64,000 nt of DNA, from assembly GCA_963971305.1 (NCBI GenBank), contig OZ020307.1:5469501-5533500 (forward strand), given 5' to 3'. Source of the DNA: Arcuatula senhousia (lineage: Eukaryota; Mollusca; Bivalvia; Mytilida; Mytilidae). The notes under the pieces were generated by a model, which saw nothing but the letters and a program-made list of their open reading frames with translations, was not told where the DNA came from and searched no databases. A program made the position numbers and the translations under genes. Numbering within the stretch: the stretch's first letter is position 1; every line of letters begins with the position of its first letter. Positions 45,557-56,699 of the stretch are shown here, in pieces.

Positions 45557-46340
45557 CTATTAAAAAAAAATAATGAGACACATGAAAGTATGTTTAACTA
45601 GAATAATGACTTAAAACACAGTTGTGATGTCATGACATTGTCAATGCAGTACTTTATTTTACCGACAAGTACTGTTTAGTCTTAATATTGGACTGTTTTC
45701 TACTTAAATTTGGATTGCTTTTATCTAATATTGGACAGTGAGTAAAATGTACATTTATTACTTAAACATTTTCTTAGTCAATGATTGAAGGGAAAAATGC
45801 AGCAGGTATAGATTTTGACACATTTTTTACAATTTATGCCGTGCCAAGATTCCAACCTGCAATATTTTTCTCTACTCAGGCAACGTCATTAAGCCTGTGG
45901 CTACCGACTGCTTGATTCAAATAATTGTTTTGTCCATAGCTGGATTCAAAGCTGTAGTCTCTCCCACTGACGCTAAACATTCAGCTGTGATAGACTTGAC
46001 AGACAAGTGTTCACTTAGAGCATTTAAATTATCTGATAGTATTAACGTATATAACATCACAGATAAAAACTATATTTTTGATGGTGTTTATAATGCTTGA
46101 ATATAAAAGTTTGTATGCATAAATTGTGTTTTAAGTAAGATATAAGCCTGCCTCTCAGACCTGTCCAATATTTTACTGAATAGACTGTTAACGGCTTATA
46201 TCCTTTACAGAAGGTTTTTCCAAAAATATTTGACAAATTTTCATGAACATAAATATGCAATTCCTCAAATAGTATCTAAATAACCGTGTAAAATTCAAAA
46301 TCTATACCCTTACAAAACTTTTGGTGGGTCAGTGTTTACA
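45557..46340. other. Intron, nothing recognised
   Basis: No exon or repeat family was supported; short open frames on both strands look like chance. Confidence 0.45.
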
Positions 46341-46694
46341 AAAGCCAGAGGCTCCCAGGAGCCTGAATCGTTCACCTGACATATGTGCCTGAAGTAAAGG
46401 TTATTAATCATAATATAATTAGTTTGGTTCCAATTGGACTTAAAGTGTCAGAGGAGTAAACGTTTTCAATGTAATGAGGAAATGCTGTGAAAATAATCAT
46501 TTTTTACATTCAAAGGGAAATAACTCCTAAAAGGAAAGGTCCTACAATGTTGACCCTATGACATATTTTGTAGATCTTGGAGTGCTCGACAATATGCAAT
46601 TTAAATTTCTCAAATATCTTATATGGTTAAGGAGAAGTGTTGGGCTTACAAGATAGAAAGACGGACAGACACAAACAGTGATTCCTATATACCC
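46341..46694 (+). mobile_element. Family A-type fragment cut by the LINE
   Basis: gccagaggctcccaggagcc and ttcacctgacatatgtgcctg match the start of the copy at 52440, and a gacggacagacac tract leads into the LINE. The 3' hairpin is missing. Confidence 0.6.
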
Positions 46695-46704
46695 TCAACT
46701 ATAT

Positions 46705-46782
46705 ATTTTTGGACAAAAAGTTGTATGCTTTGCCTGTGGCCATGTTGGACACAAAGCAAAATTTTGTCTAAATTATTTCTAG
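46705..46782 (+). pseudogene. LINE ORF1 remnant with a CCHC zinc knuckle
   Basis: The frame reads C-F-A-C-G-H-V-G-H-K-A-K-F-C at 46726-46767, an exact C-x2-C-x4-H-x4-C knuckle, and stops a few codons later. Such knuckles are found near the C-terminus of the RNA-binding ORF1 protein of non-LTR elements. Everything upstream is lost by 5' truncation. Confidence 0.75.
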
Positions 46783-46836
46783 GAGATAGGCAAGGACAAA
46801 GGTGCCGATCAAAGCTTTTATTTTTCTAAATTCAAT

Positions 46837-49800
46837 GTGTTAGATGAAATATGTCAGGACTGTAATAATCTTACATGTATTTGCACTTTTTGTAATCCAT
46901 TAATTGATACAAATTTCTCTAATGCATCTTTAAATACATGTTATGTAACTAGAGTAGATACTGCCAAACCGATTAATCCTAGGAAGTCAATTAAGGGATT
47001 AGTAAATATGAAAAATAATAAGGGCTCTGGAAAAAATGATATTAATCCTATTTCTTTTGGTACATTAACTCAAGTGAAGTCTTATAATAAGATTATAGAA
47101 ATAGCTGGTACCTTTCCTGAGGCTAATTTGTCAGATGTAAAAGAATGCATTAATGCTAATTATGTAAATGTTGACAACCATTTAGCTACATTTTTTAGTC
47201 TCTTAATTGTATCTCTGTCATGTATTTACAACATTTTTTACAAACTAAACGGAGTTAAAGAACTTAAAGCATATGGTTTTGAAAAAAGTAAAGGGATTAA
47301 GATTGTTTCACACAATATAAATAGAATAGAACATAAATTTGAAGAAATCAAGAACACTGTAATAACTGAAAATCCCCCTGATATATTAGGGTTTTGTGAA
47401 ACATTTTTAACTGAAAATACAAATGATAATGAACTCCTAATACCAGGATATAAAATAGAAAGAAAAGATAGAAAGTCACATGGCGGAGGACAAATTATAT
47501 ACATTAATGATAACTTAATTTTCTCTAGAAAAACTGGCTTTGAATTCGGAAAAATTGAAACCATATGGCTAGAAATTAAGCCTAAACACAAAAAGACATT
47601 TCTAGTATGCTTTGCATACAGACCTCCAAGTTCACTAATTGAGTGGATAAATGACTTTGATGATGAAATTAAATTAGCAATAGCTTATAATCCAGATATT
47701 GTTATCCTTGGAGATTTTAATATGAATTTGCTAAACCCTAGTAGTCTACCACAAAAATGGTTTGACTTGATAGACACATATGCTCTTAAGCAACTTATAA
47801 ATGATGTAACCAGAGTAACTAAAGATTCTATGACACTAATAGATCACATCTATGTCACAAACCAAAACATGATCTGTGAATCACATGTCAGTCTTTACTC
47901 AATTAGTGACCACTATCCTATCTGTCTTACAAGAAAAGAACAGGTTGTTGGAAAAAAATATGGCCATATTGAAATAACATACAGAAATTTTAGGAATTTT
48001 CATGAAGATGACTTTATTAATGATCTTAAAAGTACCCCTTTCTACACTGTAGAGCATTCTTACGATAATGACCCCTCAAAATGTCTTGAGATATTTTATG
48101 ATTTGATAAATAAGCTACTGGATAAACATGCCCCTTTAGTAAATAAAAGAGTTAAGACAGATAAACAGCCTGAATGGTACAATGCTGATATCACAAATGC
48201 TAGGAAAAAAAGGGATAAATTTAAAGCCCTTGGTCTATGGGCGGAATATAAATTTTGGAGAAACAAAACAAACTTGATCATTGATAAATCCAAAAGGCAT
48301 TACTATGACAACATGGTAAAAAACTCAAAGGACTCAAAAACTCTTTGGAAATGCATAAAAAGTTTAAATCTTCAAAATAAGGAATCACCCACTGAGCTCA
48401 TCAATGATAAAAATGAAAGAATAACTAATGAAATTGATATAGCAAATACGTTTAATGACTTCTTCACATCATGTGTTGAAAACCTGAGAATAAATATAAA
48501 CAACTCAGGAAGCTCACAAAGACATGAAAATCTTGAACTGTTTGTAAATACAAGGTTAAATCTAAGTACCCATAATAAATTTAGGATTCCACCTATTAGG
48601 ATTAATGAAGTTTTTTGTGAATTAACTAAATTAAATATCAACAAGTCCTCTGGGACAGACAATATTGGACCTAAAATATCAAAATTATGTGCTTCTCATA
48701 TTGCTTCCCCGCTAACATATATTTTTAACAGAATAATTGACACAGGTATTTACCCCTCTTCTTTAAAAAATGCTAAAGTAACTCCAGTTTACAAAAGTGG
48801 TGACAAAAACCTTCCAACCAACTACAGGCCAATATCTGTTTTACCAACTATATCAAAGATATTGGAAAGACATGTCTCAAACCATATATATAAATACCTT
48901 AACCAAAATAAATTATTGCATCCTGATCAGTCAGGTTTCAGGCCAAACCATTCTTGTCAAACTGCACTTTTAAATATTGTAGACAAATGGCTGCATGAAA
49001 TGAATAATGGAAACATTAATTTAGCTGTACTTCTTGATTTCAAAAAAGCATTTGATGTTGTAGATCACAAACTGTTATGTCATAAATTACAACTTTATGG
49101 TTTCAGTCATCATTGTATTAAGTTTTTTGAATCTTATTTGAATGACAGAACACAACAAGTAAAGATTGGTAGTGCTTATTCTAGTCAAAAAGTAATTGAA
49201 TATGGTGTTCCACAAGGTTCTATAATTGGACCTCTTTTATTCGTTATTTATATTAATGACTTACCATTATCAATAAAAAGTTGTAAAACAGATTTATATG
49301 CAGATGACACTACCTTGCACATGTCAGGAAAAGATATCAATGAGATTCAGGCTGAAGTCCAAAATGATTTAAAGAATGTTGAACAATGGTGTAAACATAA
49401 CAACATGTTTATAAATATTGATAAAACAAAATGTATGACAATTGGAACTAAACAAAGACTTCAGACAATAAACGGTCAACTATCCCTGTTCATAAATTCT
49501 TCTGAATTACAAAACTCTGAATGTGAAAAACTATTAGGTGTAAGAATTGATAATAATCTCTCTTGGAAGATCCAAATAGATCATGTATGTAAAAGCATCT
49601 CTTCCAGAATACATCTTTTTACTAAAATAAAGAAATTTTTAAACCATGATACAAGAAATGCATATTATAATGGTTATATACTTCCATTAATTGATTACTG
49701 TTGTATTGTGTGGGGAGGTTGTGGAACTGACCAATTGACTAGGATAGTAAGACTGCAAAAGAGAGCAGCTCGAGTCACCCTAGATGCTGACCCATTAGCA

Positions 49801-49872
49801 CCATCAGAAACAGCTAGGATGGATGACTGGCGATATGAGAATAAAATACCACAAATATCTGCTGATGCATAA
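46837..49872 (+). CDS. LINE ORF2: endonuclease and reverse transcriptase
   Basis: The 1,011-residue frame encodes the enzymes for target-primed reverse transcription. Residues about 150-375 are an APE-type endonuclease (S-H-N-I-N, C-E-T-F-L, L-G-D-F-N-M, S-D-H-Y-P). Residues about 640-890 are the RT: Y-R-P-I-S-V-L, L-D-F-K-K-A-F-D-V-V-D-H, G-V-P-Q-G-S-I-I-G-P and Y-A-D-D near residue 820. The core is unbroken. Near 49805-49830 the frame shifts by a small deletion: the usual L-G-W-M-T and Y-H-K-Y-L-L-M end lies in another frame, running on to a TAA at about 49955. So the C-terminus is broken. A Cys-rich stretch (C-Q-D-C, C-I-C-T-F-C) opens the frame. Confidence 0.9.
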   Translation: MLDEICQDCNNLTCICTFCNPLIDTNFSNASLNTCYVTRVDTAKPINPRKSIKGLVNMKNNKGSGKNDINPISFGTLTQVKSYNKIIEIAGTFPEANLSDVKECINANYVNVDNHLATFFSLLIVSLSCIYNIFYKLNGVKELKAYGFEKSKGIKIVSHNINRIEHKFEEIKNTVITENPPDILGFCETFLTENTNDNELLIPGYKIERKDRKSHGGGQIIYINDNLIFSRKTGFEFGKIETIWLEIKPKHKKTFLVCFAYRPPSSLIEWINDFDDEIKLAIAYNPDIVILGDFNMNLLNPSSLPQKWFDLIDTYALKQLINDVTRVTKDSMTLIDHIYVTNQNMICESHVSLYSISDHYPICLTRKEQVVGKKYGHIEITYRNFRNFHEDDFINDLKSTPFYTVEHSYDNDPSKCLEIFYDLINKLLDKHAPLVNKRVKTDKQPEWYNADITNARKKRDKFKALGLWAEYKFWRNKTNLIIDKSKRHYYDNMVKNSKDSKTLWKCIKSLNLQNKESPTELINDKNERITNEIDIANTFNDFFTSCVENLRININNSGSSQRHENLELFVNTRLNLSTHNKFRIPPIRINEVFCELTKLNINKSSGTDNIGPKISKLCASHIASPLTYIFNRIIDTGIYPSSLKNAKVTPVYKSGDKNLPTNYRPISVLPTISKILERHVSNHIYKYLNQNKLLHPDQSGFRPNHSCQTALLNIVDKWLHEMNNGNINLAVLLDFKKAFDVVDHKLLCHKLQLYGFSHHCIKFFESYLNDRTQQVKIGSAYSSQKVIEYGVPQGSIIGPLLFVIYINDLPLSIKSCKTDLYADDTTLHMSGKDINEIQAEVQNDLKNVEQWCKHNNMFINIDKTKCMTIGTKQRLQTINGQLSLFINSSELQNSECEKLLGVRIDNNLSWKIQIDHVCKSISSRIHLFTKIKKFLNHDTRNAYYNGYILPLIDYCCIVWGGCGTDQLTRIVRLQKRAARVTLDADPLAPSETARMDDWRYENKIPQISADA

Positions 49873-50127
49873 AATTATAAACGGTGATGCACCCATTTAT
49901 CTAAAAAATATGTTCAAAAATTCCCCAAATCCTTACCAACTGGAACAATTTAAGTAATGAGATCTGTAGCTAGATGGTATTATTATTATTATGATTATTA
50001 TAATTATTTTTACACTGTCAATAATTCAAATTACATGCATCATTATCATATGTATGCATTGTCATGATTGTATTTATTATTGTGTTGATGTTTGTATTTG
50101 TTATCTCAATGAGGGCCTCAGGGAAGA

Positions 50128-50171
50128 TTAGTTTTGTAAACTAACTGTGTAACCCTCTTTAAATAAAGCAT

Positions 50172-50200
<29 letters not shown>
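50128..50200 (+). terminator. LINE 3' hairpin and ATT tail
   Basis: ttagttttgtaaactaa (50128-50144) can fold into a 7-bp stem inside a gaggg...ccctc pair, then aataaa, and about ten ATT repeats end the element. A 3' hairpin plus a short tandem tail is the RT recognition layout of many CR1/L2-type LINEs. Confidence 0.65.
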
Positions 50201-50202
<2 letters not shown>

Positions 50203-50235
50203 CTGGAGGTTGTTACTATATATAAGTGAACTTAC

Positions 50236-50280
50236 ATCACATGAAAACACCACTAATACAATATAGTTAGATGGTCTCAA
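50236..50280 (-). CDS. Cadherin exon E4 (15 codons)
   Basis: The acceptor is CTTTTTCAG and the donor GAT-GTAAGT. It encodes S-N-Y-I-V-L-V-V-F-S-C-D, the strand after the L-D-Y-E motif of E3. It is in phase 0 on both sides. This 45-nt exon is only 36 bases from the LINE tail. Confidence 0.8.
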
Positions 50281-50394
50281 CTGAAAAAGAAATGTTAAAT
50301 CTTGTATCAACATGTATTAATCTCTTTATCAATTCAAGAAAACAGTATAAAACTAGAAAATGTGTCTATGAGCCACAGGATGGCCCTCCTGTTC

Positions 50395-51130
50395 TTTAAA
50401 TATCATTGACCCAGAATGTGTATTACATGGGATATGTACCTTAAATTAATCAAGTGTTCATGCATAAAATATAGGTAAAAGTGACCTAAATTTCTAGTAA
50501 GTGGTGCCATTTTATCATTTTAGACTAATCTAGAAGTAAATATCATTGACCCCTAACATGTAGTATTTGAGATATGAATCTTAACCAAGAACTTAACCAT
50601 AGTCATTCATGCATAAATTATAGGTCACAGTGACGAAATTCTATTGGGTGTACTGCATTGTTACCCAAGACACATCTAGAGATGAAATATCATTGACCCC
50701 CAACATGTAGTATCCGAGAAATGGACCTTAACTAAGAACTTAACCAAAGTCATTCATGCATAAATTATAGGTCACAGTGACCTAATTTCTAGTGGCTGGA
50801 GACACATCTAGTGGTGAAATATTATTGACTCAAAACATAAAGTATCCAAGTTAAGGACCTTAACGAAGACCTTAACCAAAGTCGTTCATGTATAAAATAT
50901 GGGTTGCAGTGACCTAATTTCTAGTGGGTGGTGTCATGTTACCCAAGATACATCTAGTGGTGAAATATCATTGACTCCATACATTCAGTATCCAAATTAT
51001 GGACCTTAACCAAGAACTTAACCAAAGTTGTTCATGCATAAAATAAAGGTTACAGTAAGACCTAATTTCTAGTATCAGACATTTACCAAGAACTCAACCA
51101 AAGTGTTACGGACAGACAAGGGTAAAACTA
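50395..51130 (+). repeat. Tandem repeat of about 160 bp, 4-5 units
   Basis: The units share catgcataaattataggtcac, cagtgacctaatttctagt, acacatctag and ggtgaaatatcattgac. The tataggtcac word links it to family D. The tract ends with a ttacggacagacaaggg tail. It is non-coding. Confidence 0.6.
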
Positions 51131-51463
51131 TACATTTGTTGTGTGTTTGTCGGGTCCACATGGTTGTCGTGCCATAAATATCTTATGGCTATCTTTTTAT
51201 ACCATGTATACTGGCTTTGCAAAATTTATTTAAATAATTTACTCTGCTTATAATTTTTTGGTTTAATTAAATGCCTATGACAGAGTTTTTTGGGTTTTTT
51301 TTTTTTTTAAGAACAAAGCTCAGACACACTAAACCTGCTTTTAGTTGTTGTAATTCCGACTATAAATATAAAATAGAAAATATCAAATGTAGAGATCTGC
51401 TTGAAAAAGTACCCAAAGTTTTTTAAACCTGGAATGTATTTTATTAAAACAGCATATTCATAC

Positions 51464-51606
51464 CGCTTCATAATCCAGAGTTTTATTCAAAGTGGCTGTG
51501 GCTACATTTCCTAGTACAGCTGTTTTTACATAACCAGCAGGTGTTGTGTCACCATCTAACCTGAATCCAGCACCAGTTCCTCCATTTATCCTGATTATAA
51601 CAGTCC
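51464..51606 (-). CDS. Cadherin exon E3 (143 nt)
   Basis: The acceptor is TTTATAG and the donor GCG-GTATGA. The first two bases complete the G from E2 to Gly. It encodes T-V-I-I-R-I-N-G-G-T, F-R-L-D-G-D-T-T and T-L-N-K-T-L-D-Y-E-A: an EC repeat that lacks the A-T-D calcium motif. It ends in phase 0 into E4. Confidence 0.86.
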
Positions 51607-51711
51607 CTATAAATAATCAAAACATCTTAATGCTGACCTATTTACAACAATGAATGGATGCATCTTCAATTTTAAATCCTGACTAAATTATTTAGCAGTG
51701 TTTTGTGTGTG

Positions 51712-52439
51712 GCTTTTTATTGGGGCCGTAACTCCTATAATGGTCATCTGACAATCTTGGCCTAATGGATAGTTTTGTAGAGGTCATTTGGCTGAACCTT
51801 TTCCCTATCTCCTATTGTTTACATACTATAAAGCTATAATCACTATTTTTGGCATTTAAGGGGCCATACCCCCTATAAGAGGGTAATCTGACAATTTCAA
51901 CCCAATTGACAATTTTGTAGATCTCAATTAGCTGAACATTTAAGAAAATAGAACCTTTTCCCTATCTCCTATTGTTCATATACTATAAAGCTATAATCGC
52001 TATTTTTGACGGTTAAGGAGCCAAAAAATGCTATTTTTCACCTTTAAGTGGCTGTATCCCCTTTAAGGGGTCATTTGACAACTTCGATAAAATGGAGACT
52101 TTGGTAGAACTCTTGATCCTAAAGCAGTAGCCTAGCATCAGATTTCATCTATCTTTTAATCTTTTTGAATTACAAACAGTAGTCTGACCCCCCTGTTCTA
52201 TTTTTAGCCAGGGCGGCCTTGTTTTTTTACGAATCAAAAATTGAAACAAAACTTTTATGCCAGACACCCTCAAGATCAATAATACCAAGTTTCATTAAAT
52301 TCTGTTCAGTAGTTTCAGAGAAGATTTTTTATAATTGTTAACAGACAACCATGACAGGAGACGACGACGACAACAACAGACAAGGAAGGAAGCAAAGTGA
52401 TGGCAATAGCTCACCTGGACCAAAGGTCAAGGTAAGCTA
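51712..52439 (+). mobile_element. Family A element, 5' truncated, copy 4
   Basis: It has inner units with catctgacaa, a caaacagtagtctgacccc stretch and the 3' end GCTCACCTGGACC-aaa-GGTC followed by aaggtaagcta. The 5' end is missing. The next copy begins at the very next base. Confidence 0.7.
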
Positions 52440-53901
52440 ACAAGAGGCTCCCAGGAGCCTGAATCGCTCACCTGACATATGTGCCTGAAGTAAAGGTTAT
52501 TAGGCAAAATCTATTTGACGTTGAAAGGGTCATGAGATTAATAAGGGGGTCATCTGACAATATGGTGGATATTAAGGTGCTGATCACTTTTGTTCTCAAT
52601 CAAAATCTAAAAATCTGTCACACTTTTTGAGTTATTTGCAAAAAAAATGCAGTTTAACCTAATGTTCTATTTTTAGCCACAGTGGCAATGTTTTACAACC
52701 AATCAAAAATCCCCACGACTGTTTTATACACCTAATAATAATAAACAATAATACCAAGTTTGGTTCTGATTGGACTTAAAGTGTCAGAGGAGTTAACATT
52801 TTCAATAAAATGAGGAAATGCAGTTAAAATGCTCAATTTTGAAGTTCCAAGGGCAATAACTCCTCAAAGGAAAGGTCCTAAAGCGTTGACCCTGTTACAT
52901 ATTTTGTAGATCTTGATGCGCTTAACAATATGCAATTTAAATTTCTCAAATATCTTGTATAGTTTTCAAGATATTGAGCTAAACAGGTGCGAAATTTGCA
53001 AAAAATCCACAAAAAGGGCAATAACTCCTACATGGGTTGTTGGATTTTCTTAAAAAGTTCAGAGCTGGTAGATCTTGAGGTGCTGATCACTTTTGTTCCC
53101 AATCAAAATTTTGTCACCGTTTTAGAGTTATTAGCAAAAAACTGCCATTTACCCCTATGTTCTGTTTTTAGCCACAGCGGCCATGTTTTCCGACCAATCA
53201 AAAATCCCCACATCAGTTCTATACAACTAATGCTAATAAACAACTATACCAAGTTTGGTTCCATTTGAACTTAAAGTGTCAGAGGAGTTGACGTTTTCAA
53301 TGTAATGAGGAAATGCTGTTAATATGCTAAATTTTGACGTTCTAAGGGCAATAACTCCTAAAAGGAATGGTCCTACAACGTTGACCCTATTACATATTTT
53401 GTAGATCTTGATGTGCTTAACAATATGCAATTTAAATTTATAAAATATCTAGTATAGTTTTCAAGATATTGAGCTAAACAGGTGCAAAATTTGCAAAAAA
53501 TCCACAAAAAGGGCAATAACTCCTACATGGGTTGTTAGATTTTCTTCAAAATTTCAGGGTAGGTAGATCTAGAGGTGCTGATCACTTTAATCCTGCCAGA
53601 ATTTTGATATCTGTAGCCGTTTTTGAGTTATTTGCAAAAAACTGCATTCTACCCCTATGTTCTATTTTTAGCCATGGCGGCCATGTTTTACGACGAATCA
53701 AAAATCCCCACATCAGTTCTAAGCACCGAATGCTAATGAACAACCATAGTTTGGTTGCAATTGGACTTATGGTGTCAGAGGAGTTATCGTTTGAAAAAGT
53801 TTACGGACGGACGATGGACGGACGACGGACGGACGACGGACGCCAAGTGACGCCAATAGCTCACCTGACCCGAAACATGACCCTTCGGGTCAGGTGAGCT
53901 A
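52440..53901 (+). mobile_element. Family A element, copy 5
   Basis: It starts ACAAGAGGCTCCCAGGAGCC and GCTCACCTG and ends GACCCTTCGGGTCAGGTGAGC. Its inner units differ from those of copies 1 and 2: ataactcctaca, gtagatcttgatgcgctt and gccacagcggccatg words. A GACGGAC tract precedes the hairpin. Open frames of 93 and 121 codons in it are chance. Confidence 0.78.
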
Positions 53902-54159
53902 AAAAGGGGGGGGGGGTGTTCTAATAGTGGTTCATATTGAAACAGAATTTTGGACAATGTTTGATCTTAATGGGCTGAGTAACTTTTGCTTTTATAGAGA
54001 TCATTTGCTCTTTCTATTTGTGCAACAGGTACAGGGTCCAAGGGTGCATTTTCACCCACTTTAGTTTAAACATATATTTATCCGGGATTGAGAAACAAGC
54101 TAGGTGCTTTTATAAATCCCTCTCCACCTAGCAGTTGGCAAGTGTGGTCTTTGTAAATG

Positions 54160-56051
54160 GCCTCCATTGAGCCATAACCCATTTAAGGAATAACTGCCAA
54201 CTTCGACCCTATGAAGAATTTTGTATAGCTTAATGAACTGAATGTTTAAGCAAGCAACACCTTTTCTCTATCTGCAAAAGTTTTCATTCTAAAGGCAAAC
54301 AAGAGTTAACACTAAAGTATGTCTCGCCTGCCGGCACCATCAAAAACAATTACTCTTTCTTACTTCCACTTTATTTTGAATTTACATGGATTTTCAGTTT
54401 CTGAGATCAAAAGATGTTTATAGAACTTAAACATTGCAAATATATGCAAAAAAAATAATCAAAGTCACTCAACCAGAAAATCAAGGTCAAGGTCAAAAGA
54501 TGGGGATGCAACTGTGCTAAGCTACTACTCAGGCATATGTATACCAAGTTTCATCAACCTAGGACCTATAGTTCTTGGGATATGGAGGTGCTTGCAAAAC
54601 TTTTCCATTGCTATTATATGTATTGAAAATTGTCAAAGTCACTCAACCAAAAAATCAAGGTCAAGGTCAAAAGATGGGGACGCAACTGTGGTAAGCTACT
54701 ACTGGGGCATATGCATATCAAGTTTCATCAACCTAGGACCTGTAGTTCTTGAGATATGGAGGTGCTCGCAAAACTTTTTCATTGCTATTATATGTATTGA
54801 AAATTGTCAAAGTCACTCAACCAGAAAATCAAGGTCGAGGTCAAAAGATGGGGACGCAACTGTGGTAAGCTACTACTGGGGCATATGCATACCAAGTTTC
54901 GTCAACCTAGGACCTATAGTTCTTGAGATATGGAGGTGCTCGCAAAACTTTTTCATTGCTATTATATGTATTGAAAATTGTCAAAGTCACTCAACCAGAA
55001 AATCAAGGTCGAGGTCAAAAGATGGGGACGCAACTGTGGTAAGCTACTACTGGGGCATATGCATACCAAGTTTCATCAACCTAGGACCTATAGTTCTTGA
55101 GATATGGAGGTGCTCGCAAAACTTTTGCATTGCTATTATATGTATTGAAAATTGTCAAAGTCACTCAACCGAAAAATCAAGGTCAAGGTCAAAAGATGGG
55201 GATGCAACTGTGCTAAGCTACTACTGGGGCATATGCATACCAAGTTTCATCAACCCAGGACCTATAGTTCTTGAGATATGGAGGTGCTGATAAAACTTTT
55301 CCAAAAAGTTAACGCCGCCGCCGCCGCTGGTAAAGTAACACCTATGTCCCGCTCTGCTTTGCAGGCGAGACAAAAACCCTATTTTTCACCTTAAAGGGGC
55401 CATAACCCCTATAAGGGGTCATCTGACAACTTCAATCCTATGGAGACTTTTGTATAGCTTAATGAGCTGAACATTTAAGCAAGCAACAGCTTTTCTCTAT
55501 CTACAAAAGTTTTCATTCTATAGGCCAAAAATACTATTTTTCGCCTTTAAGGGGCCATAACCCCTATAAGGGGTCATCTGACAACTTGGACCCTATGAAT
55601 GCTTTAGTAGAGCTAAATGAGCTGAACATTTAGGCAGGCAACAGCTTTCTCTATCTGCAATAGTTTTCATTCTATAAGCCAAAAACATTAAAAAAGGCTA
55701 TTTTTCACCAAATGGAGACTTTTGTAGAACTTTTGATGCTGAAGCAGTAGGGTGGCATCAGATTTCATCTATCTCTTAAACTTTTTGATTTGCAAGCCAA
55801 AAGCGGTAGTTTGACCCCCCTGGTCTATTTTAAGTAACGGCGGCCATGTTTTTTGACGGATAAAAAAATTGAAACACAACTTTGGTGCAGGAAACCCTAA
55901 GGAAGGTTTATACCAAGTTTCATTAGTTTCAGAAGAGAAGATTTTTGAAAAATTGTTAACAGACAATGACGACGACACAAACAGACGACAGATGACAACG
56001 GATGCCAAGTGATGGTAATAGCTCACATGGATCTCTGGTCCAGGTGAGCTA
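54160..56051 (+). mobile_element. Family A element, copy 6, split by a family B element
   Basis: The left part (about 54160-54298) and right part (55373-56051) carry the usual aagcaagcaacagc and gccataacccctataagg words. The 3' end is ggtccaggtgagct. The family B insert lies in the aaaaacactatttt stretch of a unit, an A-run, so no target duplication can be read. Confidence 0.7.
54299..55372 (+). mobile_element. Family B element with 174-bp tandem units
   Basis: It starts ACAAGAGTTAAC with TGTCTCGCCTGC close behind and ends CTGC-ttt-GCAGGCGAGACA, so the 3' hairpin arm runs into the inverted copy of the 5' motif. About 4.5 units of 174 bp lie at 54470-55290. Because 174 is a multiple of three, one frame stays open for 258 codons; I do not regard it as a gene. 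Confidence 0.75.
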
Positions 56052-56699
56052 AAAAAGTAGCATTTTTTGGCCCCTTTTGAGCCCCTTATCTCTCAACGAA
56101 AAAAGGGGGACCCCAAAAATCAATCGCATCCATTCTTTTTTGGTAAGGAACATCATTGTCAAATTTCAGAACAATAGAATAACTAGAACTAAAGTTAATG
56201 TGGGAACACTTAAAGTTAACAGACAACACAGACGACGATGCAGACGCAGACACAGATGACAGCATCATACCATTATACGTCCGCAATTTTTTGGGGTTTG
56301 TATTACAAGTAAATATTTTGGGTGTGACCCCTTTTTGGCCCCTCATAGTAATGTTAAGGTGCAAAACTTTTGTAACATTTTGTTGACAGAATTTATTGAG
56401 AAATACATTAAAAAATAAAAGATTAATTGGATGAAAATCTAACATTCTACCAACATTTGTCAATACACCCATTTTAGTCTTTTTTTTTCTAAAACGGTAG
56501 GGGCCAGAAACCCAAAATTCAATACCAACCTTCTTTAAGTGGTTTCAAACATCATTTCAAAATTTTAAAACAATTGGTTTACTACAATTTAAGTTATCAC
56601 ACAGAAACCAAAGTGTCTACTGACGACAATGACATCCCCATAACATAATAGGATTGCAAAAATTTGCGGTCATATAAAAATGCATTACATCTATCTTAC
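56052..56699 (+). repeat. Family C-like remnant and unassigned intron
   Basis: ggccccttttgagcccctta and gaccccaaaaatcaat, then acagacgacgatgcagacg, resemble parts of family C without its ends. No exon was supported. Confidence 0.45.

Larger units (their letters stand above)
46695..50200 (+). mobile_element. CR1/Jockey-type non-LTR retrotransposon, 5' truncated
   Basis: The element lies in the E5-E4 intron, against the gene's direction. It keeps the end of ORF1 (zinc knuckle), a long ORF2 with endonuclease and reverse transcriptase, a 3' untranslated region with a hairpin, and an ATT tail. The RT signatures put it in the CR1/L2/Jockey group; I cannot fix the clade by eye. Confidence 0.88.

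Noticed and set aside
46837..49872. LINE ORF2 as a host gene
   Set aside because: Endonuclease, RT motifs, 3' hairpin and ATT tail show a retrotransposon.
53532..53897. 121-codon open frame
   Set aside because: Lies wholly within a family A element and ends in its simple GACG tract.
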